The notes: generated by a model not told the origin, from the letters alone. A stretch of 64,000 nucleotides of DNA from Gammaproteobacteria bacterium MFB021 (GCA_000737985.1 JNVT01000042.1:1-64000); one strand, 5' to 3'. Positions 1 to 9,791 are shown, counted from the stretch's first letter. Numbers and translations are program-made.

Positions 1-560
1 TCGATGGCGTAGAACTCCAGGCGCTGGACGATGCCGAAGCGATCGCGCAGCGGTGAGGTCAAGAGCCCTGCACGGGTGGTGGCACCGACCAGCGTGAACG
101 GCGGCAGATCGAGCTTGATCGACCGCGCCGCGGGGCCATCGCCGATCATGATGTCGAGCTGAAAATCCTCCATCGCCGGATAGAGAACCTCCTCGACCGC
201 CGCCGACAGCCGATGAATCTCGTCGATGAAGAGGACATCGCCCGGCTGCAGATTGGTGAGCATGGCGGCGAGGTCGCCGGCCCGCTCCAGCACCGGACCC
301 GAGGTCGACTTGATATCGACCTCCATTTCGGTGGCGATGATATTGGCCAGCGTGGTCTTGCCCAACCCCGGGGGGCCGAAGACCAGGGTGTGATCGAGCG
401 AGTCACCGCGATTGCGCGCCGCCGAGATAAAGATATCCATCTGCTCGCGCACCCGCGGCTGACCGATATAGTCACCCAGCCGGCGCGGGCGAATGGCATG
501 ATCGGCCTGCTGCTCACCCTGTCGCGGCGAGGCTTCGATAAGACGATCGGGTTCGATCAT
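1..560 (-). CDS. ruvB: Holliday junction branch-migration ATPase RuvB (3' end outside window)
   Basis: RuvB is the hexameric AAA+ motor that RuvA loads onto Holliday junctions to drive branch migration. About 186 N-terminal codons are present. The start is the ATG at 558-560, giving [10 protein letters not shown]. The Walker A motif GPPGLGKT lies at residues 62-69, and the Walker B segment FIDEIHRL follows. The gene begins 6 nt after the ruvA stop codon, so the two are almost certainly co-transcribed. The reading frame runs off the left edge of the window, so the winged-helix C-terminal domain is not seen. Confidence 0.97.
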   Translation of the reverse strand, partial: MIEPDRLIEASPRQGEQQADHAIRPRRLGDYIGQPRVREQMDIFISAARNRGDSLDHTLVFGPPGLGKTTLANIIATEMEVDIKSTSGPVLERAGDLAAMLTNLQPGDVLFIDEIHRLSAAVEEVLYPAMEDFQLDIMIGDGPAARSIKLDLPPFTLVGATTRAGLLTSPLRDRFGIVQRLEFYAI

Positions 561-566
561 GTCGGC

Positions 567-1172
567 TTACCCGGCCATCTGGCGCGCCAGCGCCGCCTTG
601 ATCAGGGCCTCGGTAGGCAGGCCCTCGTCGAGCCCGGACAGCATGCGCGACGCCTCGGTCGGCTTGTAGCCCAGCGATACCAACGCCGCCTCGGCATCGG
701 CGAACGGATCCCGCGGCTTGGCCACGGGCTGGCGCGGCGCGTCCAGCAGCGACCCCTGCTCTTCCTGCCAGTGGGGAAAGCGATCGCGCATCTCGACGAT
801 CAAGCGGTCGGCGGTCTTCTTGCCCACGCCCGGCAGTTTGGTCAACGCCTTGCTGTCGCCCTCCATGACGCAGCCGACAAAGGCGTCGCGATCCATGCCG
901 GAGAGGATCGCCAGGGCGAGCTTCGGCCCCACGCCGTTGACCTTGATCAGCGCGCGAAACAGCTGGCGCTCCTCGTCACGCCCGAAACCGTAGAGCAGAT
1001 GCGCATCCTCGCGCACGCTCAGGTGGGTATAGAGGCGGACCTCCTCGCCCACGGCGGGTAGCGCGACAAGTGTCGTCATCGAGGTTTCGAGTTCATAACC
1101 GACGCCGTTGACGTCGACCACGATCCAGGGAGGGAGCTTTTCCAGCAGGGTGCCGTGCAGGCGTCCAATCAT
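567..1172 (-). CDS. ruvA: Holliday junction DNA-binding subunit RuvA
   Basis: RuvA binds four-way junctions as a tetramer and loads RuvB. The 201-residue protein begins MIGRLHGTLLEK at the ATG at 1170-1172. The frame stays open for 14 codons upstream, but this start matches the family N-terminus. The order is an OB-fold domain (about 1-65), two helix-hairpin-helix motifs (the second includes LPGVGKKTADRL) and a small C-terminal domain that contacts RuvB. It leads a ruvA-ruvB unit. In many relatives ruvC lies directly upstream, but here ruvC is at 13448-13990 and the CDI locus lies between. I saw no clear LexA box upstream. Confidence 0.97.
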   Translation of the reverse strand: MIGRLHGTLLEKLPPWIVVDVNGVGYELETSMTTLVALPAVGEEVRLYTHLSVREDAHLLYGFGRDEERQLFRALIKVNGVGPKLALAILSGMDRDAFVGCVMEGDSKALTKLPGVGKKTADRLIVEMRDRFPHWQEEQGSLLDAPRQPVAKPRDPFADAEAALVSLGYKPTEASRMLSGLDEGLPTEALIKAALARQMAG

Positions 1173-1580
1173 TCCATTCAACGTCCTTTCCGTGACGGCG
1201 TCCACTATACGCATCGCCGAATCGGCTGACTAGCTGCTACATGACCCCGGCCACTGCTCTCGCCAGGCACCTCATGATGTCCTCATTTGCCCTCAGCCCT
1301 CTTCCCGAGCGCCTACCACGCATGGCCAGAGTGATCGACTCGCTATCGCCCACATCCTCAGAGCCCCCTGCCCGCCCGATCGACGACGCGGCCGGCTCAA
1401 CCTGCGCCACTATCGACCCGATTCGAATCGAAAGTGCTTGCCGGGAGAGAAGAATCGACATATATACATTTTGTAACAATTTGATACGAAATTACTGGCT
1501 AATTAATCTTGACTTCAGTGCGCTCGAGATTGGCGGTAGCGTGGTACGCCTTTCACAGTGCGCTCTTTGGGACTCGCTCC
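1173..1580. promoter_or_regulatory. Divergent intergenic region ruvA / cdiB
   Basis: These 408 bases separate ruvA (minus) from the CDI transporter gene (plus). The stretch 1455-1515 is clearly richer in A and T than its surroundings (for example acatatatacattttgt) and is the most likely place for the promoter of the CDI operon. I could not assign convincing -35 and -10 hexamers. No convincing gene is seen here. Confidence 0.4.
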
Positions 1581-3245
1581 ATGACGCCTGTACGCGCACT
1601 GTTGTTGGCTCTGCTGATATTCCCTTGCCTCATTGGTGTATGCCTGGGCCAGCCACGCCCGACGACACCCCTAGATGTCGATATCCAGCGCGAACGCCAG
1701 CAATCGCTGCTCGAAGAGTCGCAGCATCAACGTGAAGCGCTACAGCGTGGCCTGAAGATCGCCCCACAGCCCAAATCAACAGCGCCTGATCAGGGCACAT
1801 CCTGTTTCGTGATAGATCATTTCGAGTGGCGAGATGCCCAGCATCTGTCCGCCGCTCGCCGACAGGCACTCACACAACCGCTGAAGGGTAAATGTCTCAG
1901 CCTGAACCAGATGCAGGCGCTAGCGCACAAGGCCAGCAATGCCTACATCGAGCAGGGCTATGTGACATCACTCGTGTACCTACCCGACCAGGACGTCAGT
2001 GACGGCACATTGCGCCTGCAAGCTCAAGAGGGACGTATCGAAACCATCTCGCTGGACGGACAGCAACCGCGCGGTCTCGCCATGATCTTTCCGCATGCCC
2101 GAGGAGCCGTCCTGAACCTGCGTACCCTCGAGCAAGGCATGGAGCAGATCGACCGCCTGCCCTCCCGGCGTGTGAGCATCGACATTCAACCTGGCACCCG
2201 CCAGGGGTACTCGCGTGTCGTGCTGCATCGCATCGATCAGGACAAGCCCTGGCGAATTGCCCTGGGCATCGACAATAGCGGCCAGAAAGGCACAGGAACG
2301 CGGCAAGGGGCGCTCGGCCTGGCGCTGGACTCCCCTCTGGGGCTTTACGATCAATGGCAATTCGAAACCAGTCACGATCTGGAAGGGCGCCGAGGCCATC
2401 TCAGTCGCGGCCTCACTGCCAGCGTCACGCTGCCATATGGAGACTGGCGTTTTGGCTACCGTTACGCCCGTAGCGATAGCGAACAGCCACTGCGGGTCGC
2501 CGATCGCAATTGGCCTTACCTGGGCCGCGTCCGCCAGCACGTGCTCGACCTGCACCGGACTCTCTATCGTGACGGGGATAGCACCCTGGGCTGGGCGCTC
2601 TCGCTGACAAGACGAGACACTCGCACCACCTTTGCGGGGCAGCGGCTCAATGTGAGCAGCCCTACGCTGGCCATTGCCGGCAGCGGACTCGAGTACGCAA
2701 CGCGTTTGGGAACGGGATACTTCACGCTGAACCCTTCGGTCTCGCGAGGCCTCCACGCCCTTGGTGCCAGTGATGACCAGCGCGGCCTACCCCCTTCCGA
2801 TTTCACCCGCATCAGCCTGGCGGCGAGCGGCTTTCTCCCGCTGACACCAACGATCAGCTACCTCACCTCGGGCTACCTGCAAACCACACCCGATGACCTC
2901 TACCCCAGCGAGCGCATCAGCGTAGGTGGTGAGTATTCGGTCCGCGGCTTCAAGGACACCTTCCTCGACGCTAATCGGGGCGCGTACTGGCGCAATCAGA
3001 TCGATTGGACCACCCAGACGCTTCCGCTGGTCGGCCAGCCAACCCTGAGTGTCGCGCTCGATGCCGGCGGCACGATGAAGAGTCGCAGTGCCAAGGGCGG
3101 CGGCCTCCTGGGTAGCGCCATCATGCTGGCACTGAGCCAGCCACGCGCCACCCAGTCATTCAGTCTCGGTAAACCGCTGCTATCCCCGCAAGGGCTGCAC
3201 CCCGACCCCTGGGTCGTCTATTGGCAAGCCAGTTTCACCCTGTAG
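1581..3245 (+). CDS. Two-partner secretion outer-membrane transporter (CdiB/ShlB/FhaC family)
   Basis: This is an Omp85-superfamily pore that exports the TpsA/CdiA effector encoded directly downstream across the outer membrane. The preferred start, ATG 1581, gives MTPVRALLLALLIF and a good signal peptide ending near LGQ; the frame also opens at a TTG at 1509, which would put 24 residues before it. After the signal comes a helical linker rich in Q and E, a ShlB-type POTRA segment (roughly residues 70-165) and a 16-strand-type barrel. The barrel carries the family VRGF motif (in GGEYSVRGF) near residue 454. The C-terminus ends in F-T-L, an aromatic outer-membrane barrel ending. The length of 554 residues is normal for TpsB proteins. 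The gap to the effector gene is 47 nt, consistent with one operon in the B-A-I order. Confidence 0.9.
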   Translation: MTPVRALLLALLIFPCLIGVCLGQPRPTTPLDVDIQRERQQSLLEESQHQREALQRGLKIAPQPKSTAPDQGTSCFVIDHFEWRDAQHLSAARRQALTQPLKGKCLSLNQMQALAHKASNAYIEQGYVTSLVYLPDQDVSDGTLRLQAQEGRIETISLDGQQPRGLAMIFPHARGAVLNLRTLEQGMEQIDRLPSRRVSIDIQPGTRQGYSRVVLHRIDQDKPWRIALGIDNSGQKGTGTRQGALGLALDSPLGLYDQWQFETSHDLEGRRGHLSRGLTASVTLPYGDWRFGYRYARSDSEQPLRVADRNWPYLGRVRQHVLDLHRTLYRDGDSTLGWALSLTRRDTRTTFAGQRLNVSSPTLAIAGSGLEYATRLGTGYFTLNPSVSRGLHALGASDDQRGLPPSDFTRISLAASGFLPLTPTISYLTSGYLQTTPDDLYPSERISVGGEYSVRGFKDTFLDANRGAYWRNQIDWTTQTLPLVGQPTLSVALDAGGTMKSRSAKGGGLLGSAIMLALSQPRATQSFSLGKPLLSPQGLHPDPWVVYWQASFTL

Positions 3246-3292
3246 CACCGCAAGGACCTTCCTAACGCGTAAATCACTCGAGGAAACATCCG

Positions 3293-6200
3293 ATGAAAAG
3301 GTCGGGACCTGTTACCCGCTGGACCTGCTGGGCAGTCATCGCCACCTGGCTTTTACAGCCGCTGCAACCGGTCTGGGCTGCCGGCATCGCAACTGCCGAC
3401 AAGCGCACTACGGTCACCACGCGTCACGGCGTACCGGTGGTCGAGATCGCCAGACCCAATGCCAGCGGCGTCTCGCACAACCGTTACAGAGAATTCAGCG
3501 TTGGCCAATCTGGCGCCGTACTCAACAACGCCACGAGCACTACCAAATCAGAACTGGCGGGAAAGCTCCGCGCCAACGGCCACCTGAAAGGCAAGCCAGC
3601 GGAGCTGATCATCAACGAAGTCACAGGCAAACGTCGCTCTCAGCTCGCTGGCCAGTTGGAAGTGGCCGGCCACCGAGCTGAGGTGATGATTGCCAACCCC
3701 AATGGCATTACCTGTAACGGTTGCAGTTTTCTCAACGCGCCCGGCATCACACTGACCACCGGTAAGCCGGGGTTCGACCGCCATGGAGCGCTCAGCTCAC
3801 TGACCGTGGACAAGGGCGATATCCGGATCGGCGGTCGAGGCATGGACAGCCGGTCACAGGATTACACGGCGTTGATCAGCCGCACCGCGACCTTGGAAGG
3901 CAAATTGCAAGCCAAGGCGCTGGAAGTCACGCTCGGTCGCAACCGACTGGATATCACCAACGGCACCCTCGATCCGCTCGCGGCGAAGAGCAAGGAGACG
4001 CCACCCACGCTGGCTCTCGATAGCCGCGAACTCGGCGGTATGTACGCCAATCGCATCCGCTTAATCGCCACCGAAGCGGGGGTCGGCGTCAACGCCGGCA
4101 ACCTGAGTAGCAGCAGCGGTGACATCCTGCTCGATGCCAAAGGGCGACTGAGCGTCAGTAAGGCCAGCTCCGCGCGGGATGTCGGCGTGCGCGCTGGCGC
4201 CATCACCCTGGCCAGGGGTGCCAAGCTCGAGGCACAGCGCGACGTCACGCTGGTCACCCCCAGGCTCGACAACGCAGGGGCCATCACGACTCAGCGGGAT
4301 ATGCGAGTCTTCGCCAATCGGGTCGACAACCACGGCAACACCGCTCGCCTCCAGGCCGGTCAGGATCTCTGGATTCAGAAAAACCCCAAAGGTGACAAGA
4401 GCGCTCTGGTCAGTAACCGCTCGGCGACCATCAAGACCCAGTCCGGCAACCTGGTGATTCGTACCCAGCAGTTGAGCAACACCCGAGAGCACGTGATAAC
4501 CAAGGCGCGCGAACTATCACCTAATTCAACAACTAGTCAGAACAAGGTGGGTGCTCAAGCCATTATCAATCGCGGCTATATCGCATACAGGCCTCCAGTC
4601 TTTTATATAAACAACCAAGTCGATCTGCCCAAGCTAGGTGTCAATAAGTGGTTCGGCAAACCCGATCTCGCCAAAGATTCCAATATTAATGTCGGGAAAA
4701 GAAGGGATGAGGCACGTGTAATCTCTGACCCCGCGGTTATCGATTCGGGCAAGAGCCTTTATGTCAATGCACGCAATCTGGACAACCACGGCAGCGTCAT
4801 CCACGCCAAACAGGATATGTTCCTCGCCGGAGAAACGCTCAAGAGCAACGCGGCCAAGGTATTAGGAGAACGCAACCACTACATTACAGTGGATGGCTAC
4901 CGTGGCGAGAGCGAAGCCGCGCTACGAGCAAAACGCGTCCCGGGCCCATTCGGAGCGGCCGACGTCACAAAATGGTGGAGAAAGGTCGACGAGTATAATA
5001 TCTGGCATCCGACGAGGATCCTGTCCGCGACGCTCGCCGCCGGCCGGCGGCTGGTAATGGACTTCGACAAAACGATCGAGTTGCAGACCATTCCCGAGCT
5101 GGACACATATGAGCGTCACCTGCCGACACTCCCCACCAGCGTCAGCGGCAAAGACATCTTCGCAACCAGCCATCACTTCTCGCTATCTAGCGTCATATCG
5201 GCCAAGCATGACCTGAGCCTGGTTTCCAGCGGCAATATCAGAACGAGAAATGCGACGCTACATGCCGGCAATCATCTAGCGCTTGCCGCCGCCAAGAGCA
5301 TTTCCCTATATCAAACCAGCGCGACAGGTGGCGATATATCGCTGCTCGCCCGCAGCGGCAGTATCAATCTCGGCAGCCGCCCCTATGTCTACGATACGCG
5401 AGGCAACGCCCGAGTCCCGCTGCTGGCTGCCAAGCGCGGCCTCGACCTGATCGCCGGTAGTGATATCAAAGCCAGGGACATGGGTAACCTGCAAGCTGCC
5501 GATATTGCCCTTCAGGCTGGACGAGACATTAGATTCCTGGTCACTTCTCGGCACCTGGCAACCTGGGGCCGTGCCAATGACAAGCTCGCCAGTCGCGCCC
5601 CTATCCGGCGTGAGGTCCTCACACAGCGCCTCGCGCAGACGAACCATGTCACTGCGGCCCAGTCAATGTCGATGGTTGCTGGTCGAGATATCGATATCCC
5701 GCTTGCGCGTCTCGACGCCGGCACCAGTCTCTCGCTCCAGGCTGGGCAAGATATTCAGCTCGACGCTTACTCCCTGAGCAATCGCTTCGCTGCGCTATTC
5801 GACGTCACCCGCTCCGATGAGCTCACCGCGCGTCTCGCCGCTGGTGGCGATCTACTGCTCAATGCCGGCCGCGACATCGATACTGAGGCCGGCAAACTCG
5901 CAGCCAAGCGTAACCTGACACTGCTATCCGGCCGTGACATGGCCTTCGATCATCTCGGCTATCGTGTCGGGTCCGATCAGGCCTACCAGGACCATGACAT
6001 TGTCACCCGCCTCGGTGCCGGGCGAGATCTCGTCCTGGCTGCCAATGGCAAGATCGACACGCTGGGTAGCGACCTTAGCGCCAGGCGCGACCTGCGCATC
6101 GCCTCGCTCGGCAATCTCTCTTTCCGTGCGCTGGAACAGACTTTTCACCGGCCTATCAAGCATGGCCATCAGGAAGGCACCAACCAGCGCGAGTCCACGC

Positions 6201-8647
6201 TGAAAAGCGGCCGGCATACCGTACTCGACAGCCATGGCAGCATGCTGTTCCAGGCTTCCCGGCTCAACGCCGGCGGCAACCTGAATGCTGCCGCCAGGGG
6301 CGGATTCCTGTTCGCTCAGGCGATGGAAGAAAACACGAGCTACCAGACCAAGAAGAAAAAGAGAAGCTGGCTCGGTCTGCGCAAAAAGACCGTCAAACGT
6401 ACCGGGCACAGCGTCACCCACAAGGTGGTCTCATTTACCGCCAAGCAGAATATCGACCTGCTCAGTCGCGACGACAGCACCTACCAGGCCAGCCGTATCA
6501 GTGCCGGCAAGAATGCCAAACTGACCAGCCTGAAGGGGAAGGTACGCTTCGAGGCAGTCAAGGATAGCCACCTGGAGCAGCGCATCAGTCAATCCCGCGG
6601 GTTCTATATCAAGGCCAGCGACAAGGGATATCGGAAGGACACCTGGCGGCTACCCAGCCTGCAGATCGGCGGTAAGTTGCGGATCGATGCCGCCAAAGGC
6701 ATCAGTGCTGACTACAAGAAGCAACAGGACCAGCAGCTCGATCGGGCCTTGGCCCAGTTGGCCAGCACACCGGGGACCGAGTGGCTCAAGGCGCTCAGAG
6801 GCAACAAGAAGGTCCACTGGCGCGAAGTCCAGGACGCCTACACGAAGTGGCATCACACCGAAAAACATCTCAACCCGACCGTCAGCGCTGTCATCGCCAT
6901 CGCGGTGGCGGCTGCGACCAGTGGCAGCGGTCTTGCCGCCTGGGCCGGCAACGCCGCCGCCGGTAGTGCCACTGGTACAGCGGGTGCTGCGTTCTATGGC
7001 ATGGGCGCTGCCGGCATGAGTGCACTCACCTCGCAAGCGGCGGTCACACTCGCAGACAACCAGGGCAACCTGTCCAAGACCTTCAAGAGCCTGGGCAGTA
7101 GCGCCACGGTGAAGTCCATCGCCACAGCGATGTTGGTCAGTGGCGCCATGGCCGGGTTCGACCAAGGCGTGCTGGCCAAGGCGCCCACACCCGACTCCCC
7201 TCGCCTGCCGGTACTCAGCGACGGTGACTGGACCCGAGTCGCCCAACGGGTCGGTGCCGAGAGCCTGATCAATGCTGGCGTCAACCAGGCCGCCTATGGT
7301 GGCAGCTTCAACGACCGCTTCAGAGACGCGCTGCTGGGCAATATCGGCGCACAGGTCCAGGCCCAGGGCGCCAATCTCATTGGCGACAACGGCCAGATTC
7401 TCGGCACTGGCGGCAAGGCCATTTCCCACGCGGCACTCGCCGGGCTGGCCGCCGAGATCGGCCGCGGCAGCGCCAAAGGCGCCGTCGCCGGTGCACTCGC
7501 CGCGGAAGTGATGGCCACCAGCATGGGCAACGATGCCGTCGCCCCCGAACAGTGGAACCGCTACGCCAATAAACAGGCTCAGATTGCCCGCTTGCTCGGT
7601 GGCTTTGCCGGCGCTGTTTTCACTGGCGACGCCAAGGGCGCCTACAGCGGTGCAGATAGTGGCGAGCGGGTGCATCGCTACAACTATCTAAGCCACACGC
7701 AGCAAGCGCTAAAAGATGCGCAGTTGGACAAAGCGAAGTCCAAGCTAGAGAAACTCCTGATCAACGTACGCTGGGGCGTCGTAAGCGGGAAGCAGGACGG
7801 CGCCTTTGCCGCGGGTGTCGCTGCCGGTGTGCCCGCCTCTCTCATAGATACGGTGCAGGGCCTCCTCTCGATGGCCGCCAACCCGGTCGAGGCCTACAAC
7901 GATATGGCCGCACTGATTCGTGACGACGACGCTTTCGGCAAGATCAAGCAGAGCTACCTGACTCGCATCGACACCTTGAAGGCGAACTATCAACGAGCAG
8001 GCATCGATGGCGCCTTTTCGGCTGGCGTGGAGTTCGGCAAACTGGCCACGGAAGTTGCCACGGTAATGGCCGACGGTGCGGGTATCGTGAAGGTCGGCGT
8101 CAATGTGGCCCGCGTCGCCGCCAAAGCGACTACCACGGCAGCCAAGGCCACCAGAGATGCGCTGACGCATGACACGCATCGATTAGTGGATATTCGTGAG
8201 ATCATCGGTATCAACAAGAAGACCGGTGAGCCAATGCCGATGGAGTGGGGAAGTGGCAACCAAAAACAGGGTATGCCTTTCGAGGACTATATCGCTAAGG
8301 AAATGCCCCAGCGTAGTCGCTTACCAGCGGGCTTCAAGACATTTGATTTCTATGACCGCGCGACAAAATCGGCAACCAGTGTCAAAACATTGGATACCAC
8401 GACAGCATCAAGAATCAACAAACCTCAGCAGATTTACAGCACGACCAAACGTTACATCGACGAAACTTTAGCCTTTAAACAGGACGCCAGACATCGTGGA
8501 AGCTTCACCTCTCAAGACATCAAGCAACGCGATATAATATTGGGAATTCCCTCAACCACCACTACGAAGCAGTGGGCTGAGCTTCAACGCGCTATGGATT
8601 ATGCCAAAAACCAACATGTCAACCTAAAAATCATAATGGTAAAATGA
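3293..8647 (+). CDS. CdiA-like two-partner-secretion effector with C-terminal nuclease-type toxin region
   Basis: This 1784-residue filamentous-haemagglutinin-type effector is predicted to display a toxin on the cell surface and deliver it to neighbouring bacteria. Signal peptide: residues 1-29. TPS domain: about 40-240, with NPNGIT at 135-140 followed by C141 and C144, the CdiA-style CNGC pattern. A long beta-helical repeat region runs from about 240 to 1190. A DUF637-like alanine/glycine-rich segment lies at about 1197-1410. The toxin region is about 1630-1784, with E1664 (in PFEDY), D1685/D1688 (in TFDFYD) and K1698 (in TSVKTLD), a pattern fitting a PD-(D/E)XK nuclease fold and resembling toxin domains of the Burkholderia CDI tRNase type. 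I saw no VENN motif. The last ~500 bases are visibly richer in A and T, as is 4510-4760, suggesting module exchange. The stop is 1 nt before the first immunity gene. The secretion assignment is strong; the nuclease specificity is inference. Confidence 0.88.
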   Translation: MKRSGPVTRWTCWAVIATWLLQPLQPVWAAGIATADKRTTVTTRHGVPVVEIARPNASGVSHNRYREFSVGQSGAVLNNATSTTKSELAGKLRANGHLKGKPAELIINEVTGKRRSQLAGQLEVAGHRAEVMIANPNGITCNGCSFLNAPGITLTTGKPGFDRHGALSSLTVDKGDIRIGGRGMDSRSQDYTALISRTATLEGKLQAKALEVTLGRNRLDITNGTLDPLAAKSKETPPTLALDSRELGGMYANRIRLIATEAGVGVNAGNLSSSSGDILLDAKGRLSVSKASSARDVGVRAGAITLARGAKLEAQRDVTLVTPRLDNAGAITTQRDMRVFANRVDNHGNTARLQAGQDLWIQKNPKGDKSALVSNRSATIKTQSGNLVIRTQQLSNTREHVITKARELSPNSTTSQNKVGAQAIINRGYIAYRPPVFYINNQVDLPKLGVNKWFGKPDLAKDSNINVGKRRDEARVISDPAVIDSGKSLYVNARNLDNHGSVIHAKQDMFLAGETLKSNAAKVLGERNHYITVDGYRGESEAALRAKRVPGPFGAADVTKWWRKVDEYNIWHPTRILSATLAAGRRLVMDFDKTIELQTIPELDTYERHLPTLPTSVSGKDIFATSHHFSLSSVISAKHDLSLVSSGNIRTRNATLHAGNHLALAAAKSISLYQTSATGGDISLLARSGSINLGSRPYVYDTRGNARVPLLAAKRGLDLIAGSDIKARDMGNLQAADIALQAGRDIRFLVTSRHLATWGRANDKLASRAPIRREVLTQRLAQTNHVTAAQSMSMVAGRDIDIPLARLDAGTSLSLQAGQDIQLDAYSLSNRFAALFDVTRSDELTARLAAGGDLLLNAGRDIDTEAGKLAAKRNLTLLSGRDMAFDHLGYRVGSDQAYQDHDIVTRLGAGRDLVLAANGKIDTLGSDLSARRDLRIASLGNLSFRALEQTFHRPIKHGHQEGTNQRESTLKSGRHTVLDSHGSMLFQASRLNAGGNLNAAARGGFLFAQAMEENTSYQTKKKKRSWLGLRKKTVKRTGHSVTHKVVSFTAKQNIDLLSRDDSTYQASRISAGKNAKLTSLKGKVRFEAVKDSHLEQRISQSRGFYIKASDKGYRKDTWRLPSLQIGGKLRIDAAKGISADYKKQQDQQLDRALAQLASTPGTEWLKALRGNKKVHWREVQDAYTKWHHTEKHLNPTVSAVIAIAVAAATSGSGLAAWAGNAAAGSATGTAGAAFYGMGAAGMSALTSQAAVTLADNQGNLSKTFKSLGSSATVKSIATAMLVSGAMAGFDQGVLAKAPTPDSPRLPVLSDGDWTRVAQRVGAESLINAGVNQAAYGGSFNDRFRDALLGNIGAQVQAQGANLIGDNGQILGTGGKAISHAALAGLAAEIGRGSAKGAVAGALAAEVMATSMGNDAVAPEQWNRYANKQAQIARLLGGFAGAVFTGDAKGAYSGADSGERVHRYNYLSHTQQALKDAQLDKAKSKLEKLLINVRWGVVSGKQDGAFAAGVAAGVPASLIDTVQGLLSMAANPVEAYNDMAALIRDDDAFGKIKQSYLTRIDTLKANYQRAGIDGAFSAGVEFGKLATEVATVMADGAGIVKVGVNVARVAAKATTTAAKATRDALTHDTHRLVDIREIIGINKKTGEPMPMEWGSGNQKQGMPFEDYIAKEMPQRSRLPAGFKTFDFYDRATKSATSVKTLDTTTASRINKPQQIYSTTKRYIDETLAFKQDARHRGSFTSQDIKQRDIILGIPSTTTTKQWAELQRAMDYAKNQHVNLKIIMVK

Positions 8648-8648
8648 T

Positions 8649-9158
8649 ATGAATGAATCCGAATTTGGATTGAACGCAGAGATCTTATTCAATGGTTGCG
8701 TCTATATAGTAAGCACACTCTCAGTGTACAATATACTGGAAAAAGACTTCGATGCCGGAGAGCACATCCTTGAAACCGGATGCAGCAATCAATTTTTAGG
8801 CTCAGCAGCTCGAGACGCGCTTAACCAAAGTCGCGAAATCCCTCTCGATGAAGTTGATGCTTTTCATGATGCCGAAAAGGCCGATTATAGATACAAGGCG
8901 TGGATTGAAGCCACTATCAAGCGTCTCGGCTACCGCAGCAAACGCGCTCTATTTGATCGCATGCACCGTTGTGGTATCAGACTTGCCGACGGTGTAATCA
9001 CTATTCGCCCTTCCAACCACGATAGGCTGGAAGGTTGGTCCGGTGAAGGTATCGATGAGGACGATTACGTCGTCATTCCGGAAAAAAGCACACCTGAGGA
9101 GATTGGTGCTGCCGTCAGGCTCGCGTTCACTCGCTGCCGGGGCCGTGGACCTAAATGA
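8649..9158 (+). CDS. Probable cognate CDI immunity protein
   Basis: This 169-residue cytoplasmic protein starts 1 nt after the cdiA stop codon, the standard position of the immunity gene protecting producers from the toxin. It has no signal peptide and no membrane segment. Its C-terminal half shows the pattern RC-x4-LA-G-IT-x2-P, then W, GI, VVI and an EEIGAAVR segment ending in CR. The same pattern recurs in the next gene. Base composition is lower in GC than the neighbouring core genes, as is the toxin-coding end of cdiA. Immunity function rests on position and on the paired paralogue; I recognise it only loosely as CdiI-like. Confidence 0.75.
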   Translation: MNESEFGLNAEILFNGCVYIVSTLSVYNILEKDFDAGEHILETGCSNQFLGSAARDALNQSREIPLDEVDAFHDAEKADYRYKAWIEATIKRLGYRSKRALFDRMHRCGIRLADGVITIRPSNHDRLEGWSGEGIDEDDYVVIPEKSTPEEIGAAVRLAFTRCRGRGPK

Positions 9159-9227
9159 CATGAGCCTCGCGGGGTTTGATCGGTAAATTTGCGAGCGTAT
9201 TAGGTTCATCAGTGATGAGGAAACGTC

Positions 9228-9791
9228 ATGAACCAGGAGACACCAGCTTTATATGCCATGGTGCTGCGTAAATCCGACTGGGAGTTTATTTTTGGCCCCC
9301 TTTCGGCCAAGCGTTTCACCCGGACTGACATTGAAGATAGCCTGCTTCCCGTCAACAGCGACGACGAGATGCTGGGCAGCGCCCTGATCGAGACGCTTTG
9401 GGTCGATACCGATTACGCCGAGCTCAAGGCAGACCCACCGCCGGACACCTTGGCCGAGGAGTATCTGGCGTGGTTTGCTCCTCTCTACGAGGGGTACTGC
9501 CACTCCGAACAGCGCGTCTTCGAGCAACTCTATCGCTGCGACGCCCTCTTGGCTAATGGGTTGATCACACTGACCCCCACCTACCAGGAGAGCCCCAAGG
9601 ATTGGACGCAGCGGGGCATCAGCCCCGAACACAAGGTGGTGATTGCAGTAGATAGCACTGAGGAGATGATCGGCGCCGCGGTGAGACGCGTATTCGAGCA
9701 CTGTCGCAGTGATGTTGCAGAGACGCCCATACCAGCTTTACCAGAGAGTCCTCGGGGTGGATGGTTCAATCGCTTCTTTGTTCGCCGCTGA
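9228..9791 (+). CDS. Second immunity-type protein, divergent paralogue of the preceding gene
   Basis: This 187-residue protein is related to the upstream immunity protein over its C-terminal half. Both show RC, LA-G-IT-x2-P, W, GI, VVI and then an EE-IGAAVR-x2-F-x2-CR segment, but the N-terminal halves differ widely. The start ATG 9228 has a good AGGA Shine-Dalgarno sequence in gatgaggaaacgtc. It carries an extra C-terminal tail (RGGWFNRFFVRR). It is followed within 30 nt by a cdiA relic. This suggests an orphan immunity gene retained after loss of its own toxin, or one protecting against a related toxin in other strains. The specific target is unknown. Confidence 0.65.
   Translation: MNQETPALYAMVLRKSDWEFIFGPLSAKRFTRTDIEDSLLPVNSDDEMLGSALIETLWVDTDYAELKADPPPDTLAEEYLAWFAPLYEGYCHSEQRVFEQLYRCDALLANGLITLTPTYQESPKDWTQRGISPEHKVVIAVDSTEEMIGAAVRRVFEHCRSDVAETPIPALPESPRGGWFNRFFVRR

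Noticed and set aside
1173-1260. LexA (SOS) box upstream of ruvA
   Set aside because: No CTG-N10-CAG palindrome of reasonable quality was found. The same holds for 28338-28406 upstream of uvrB.
8100-8180. A VENN-type pretoxin boundary in the effector
   Set aside because: No VENN or clear equivalent motif occurs before the toxin; the boundary was placed by the change in sequence character instead.
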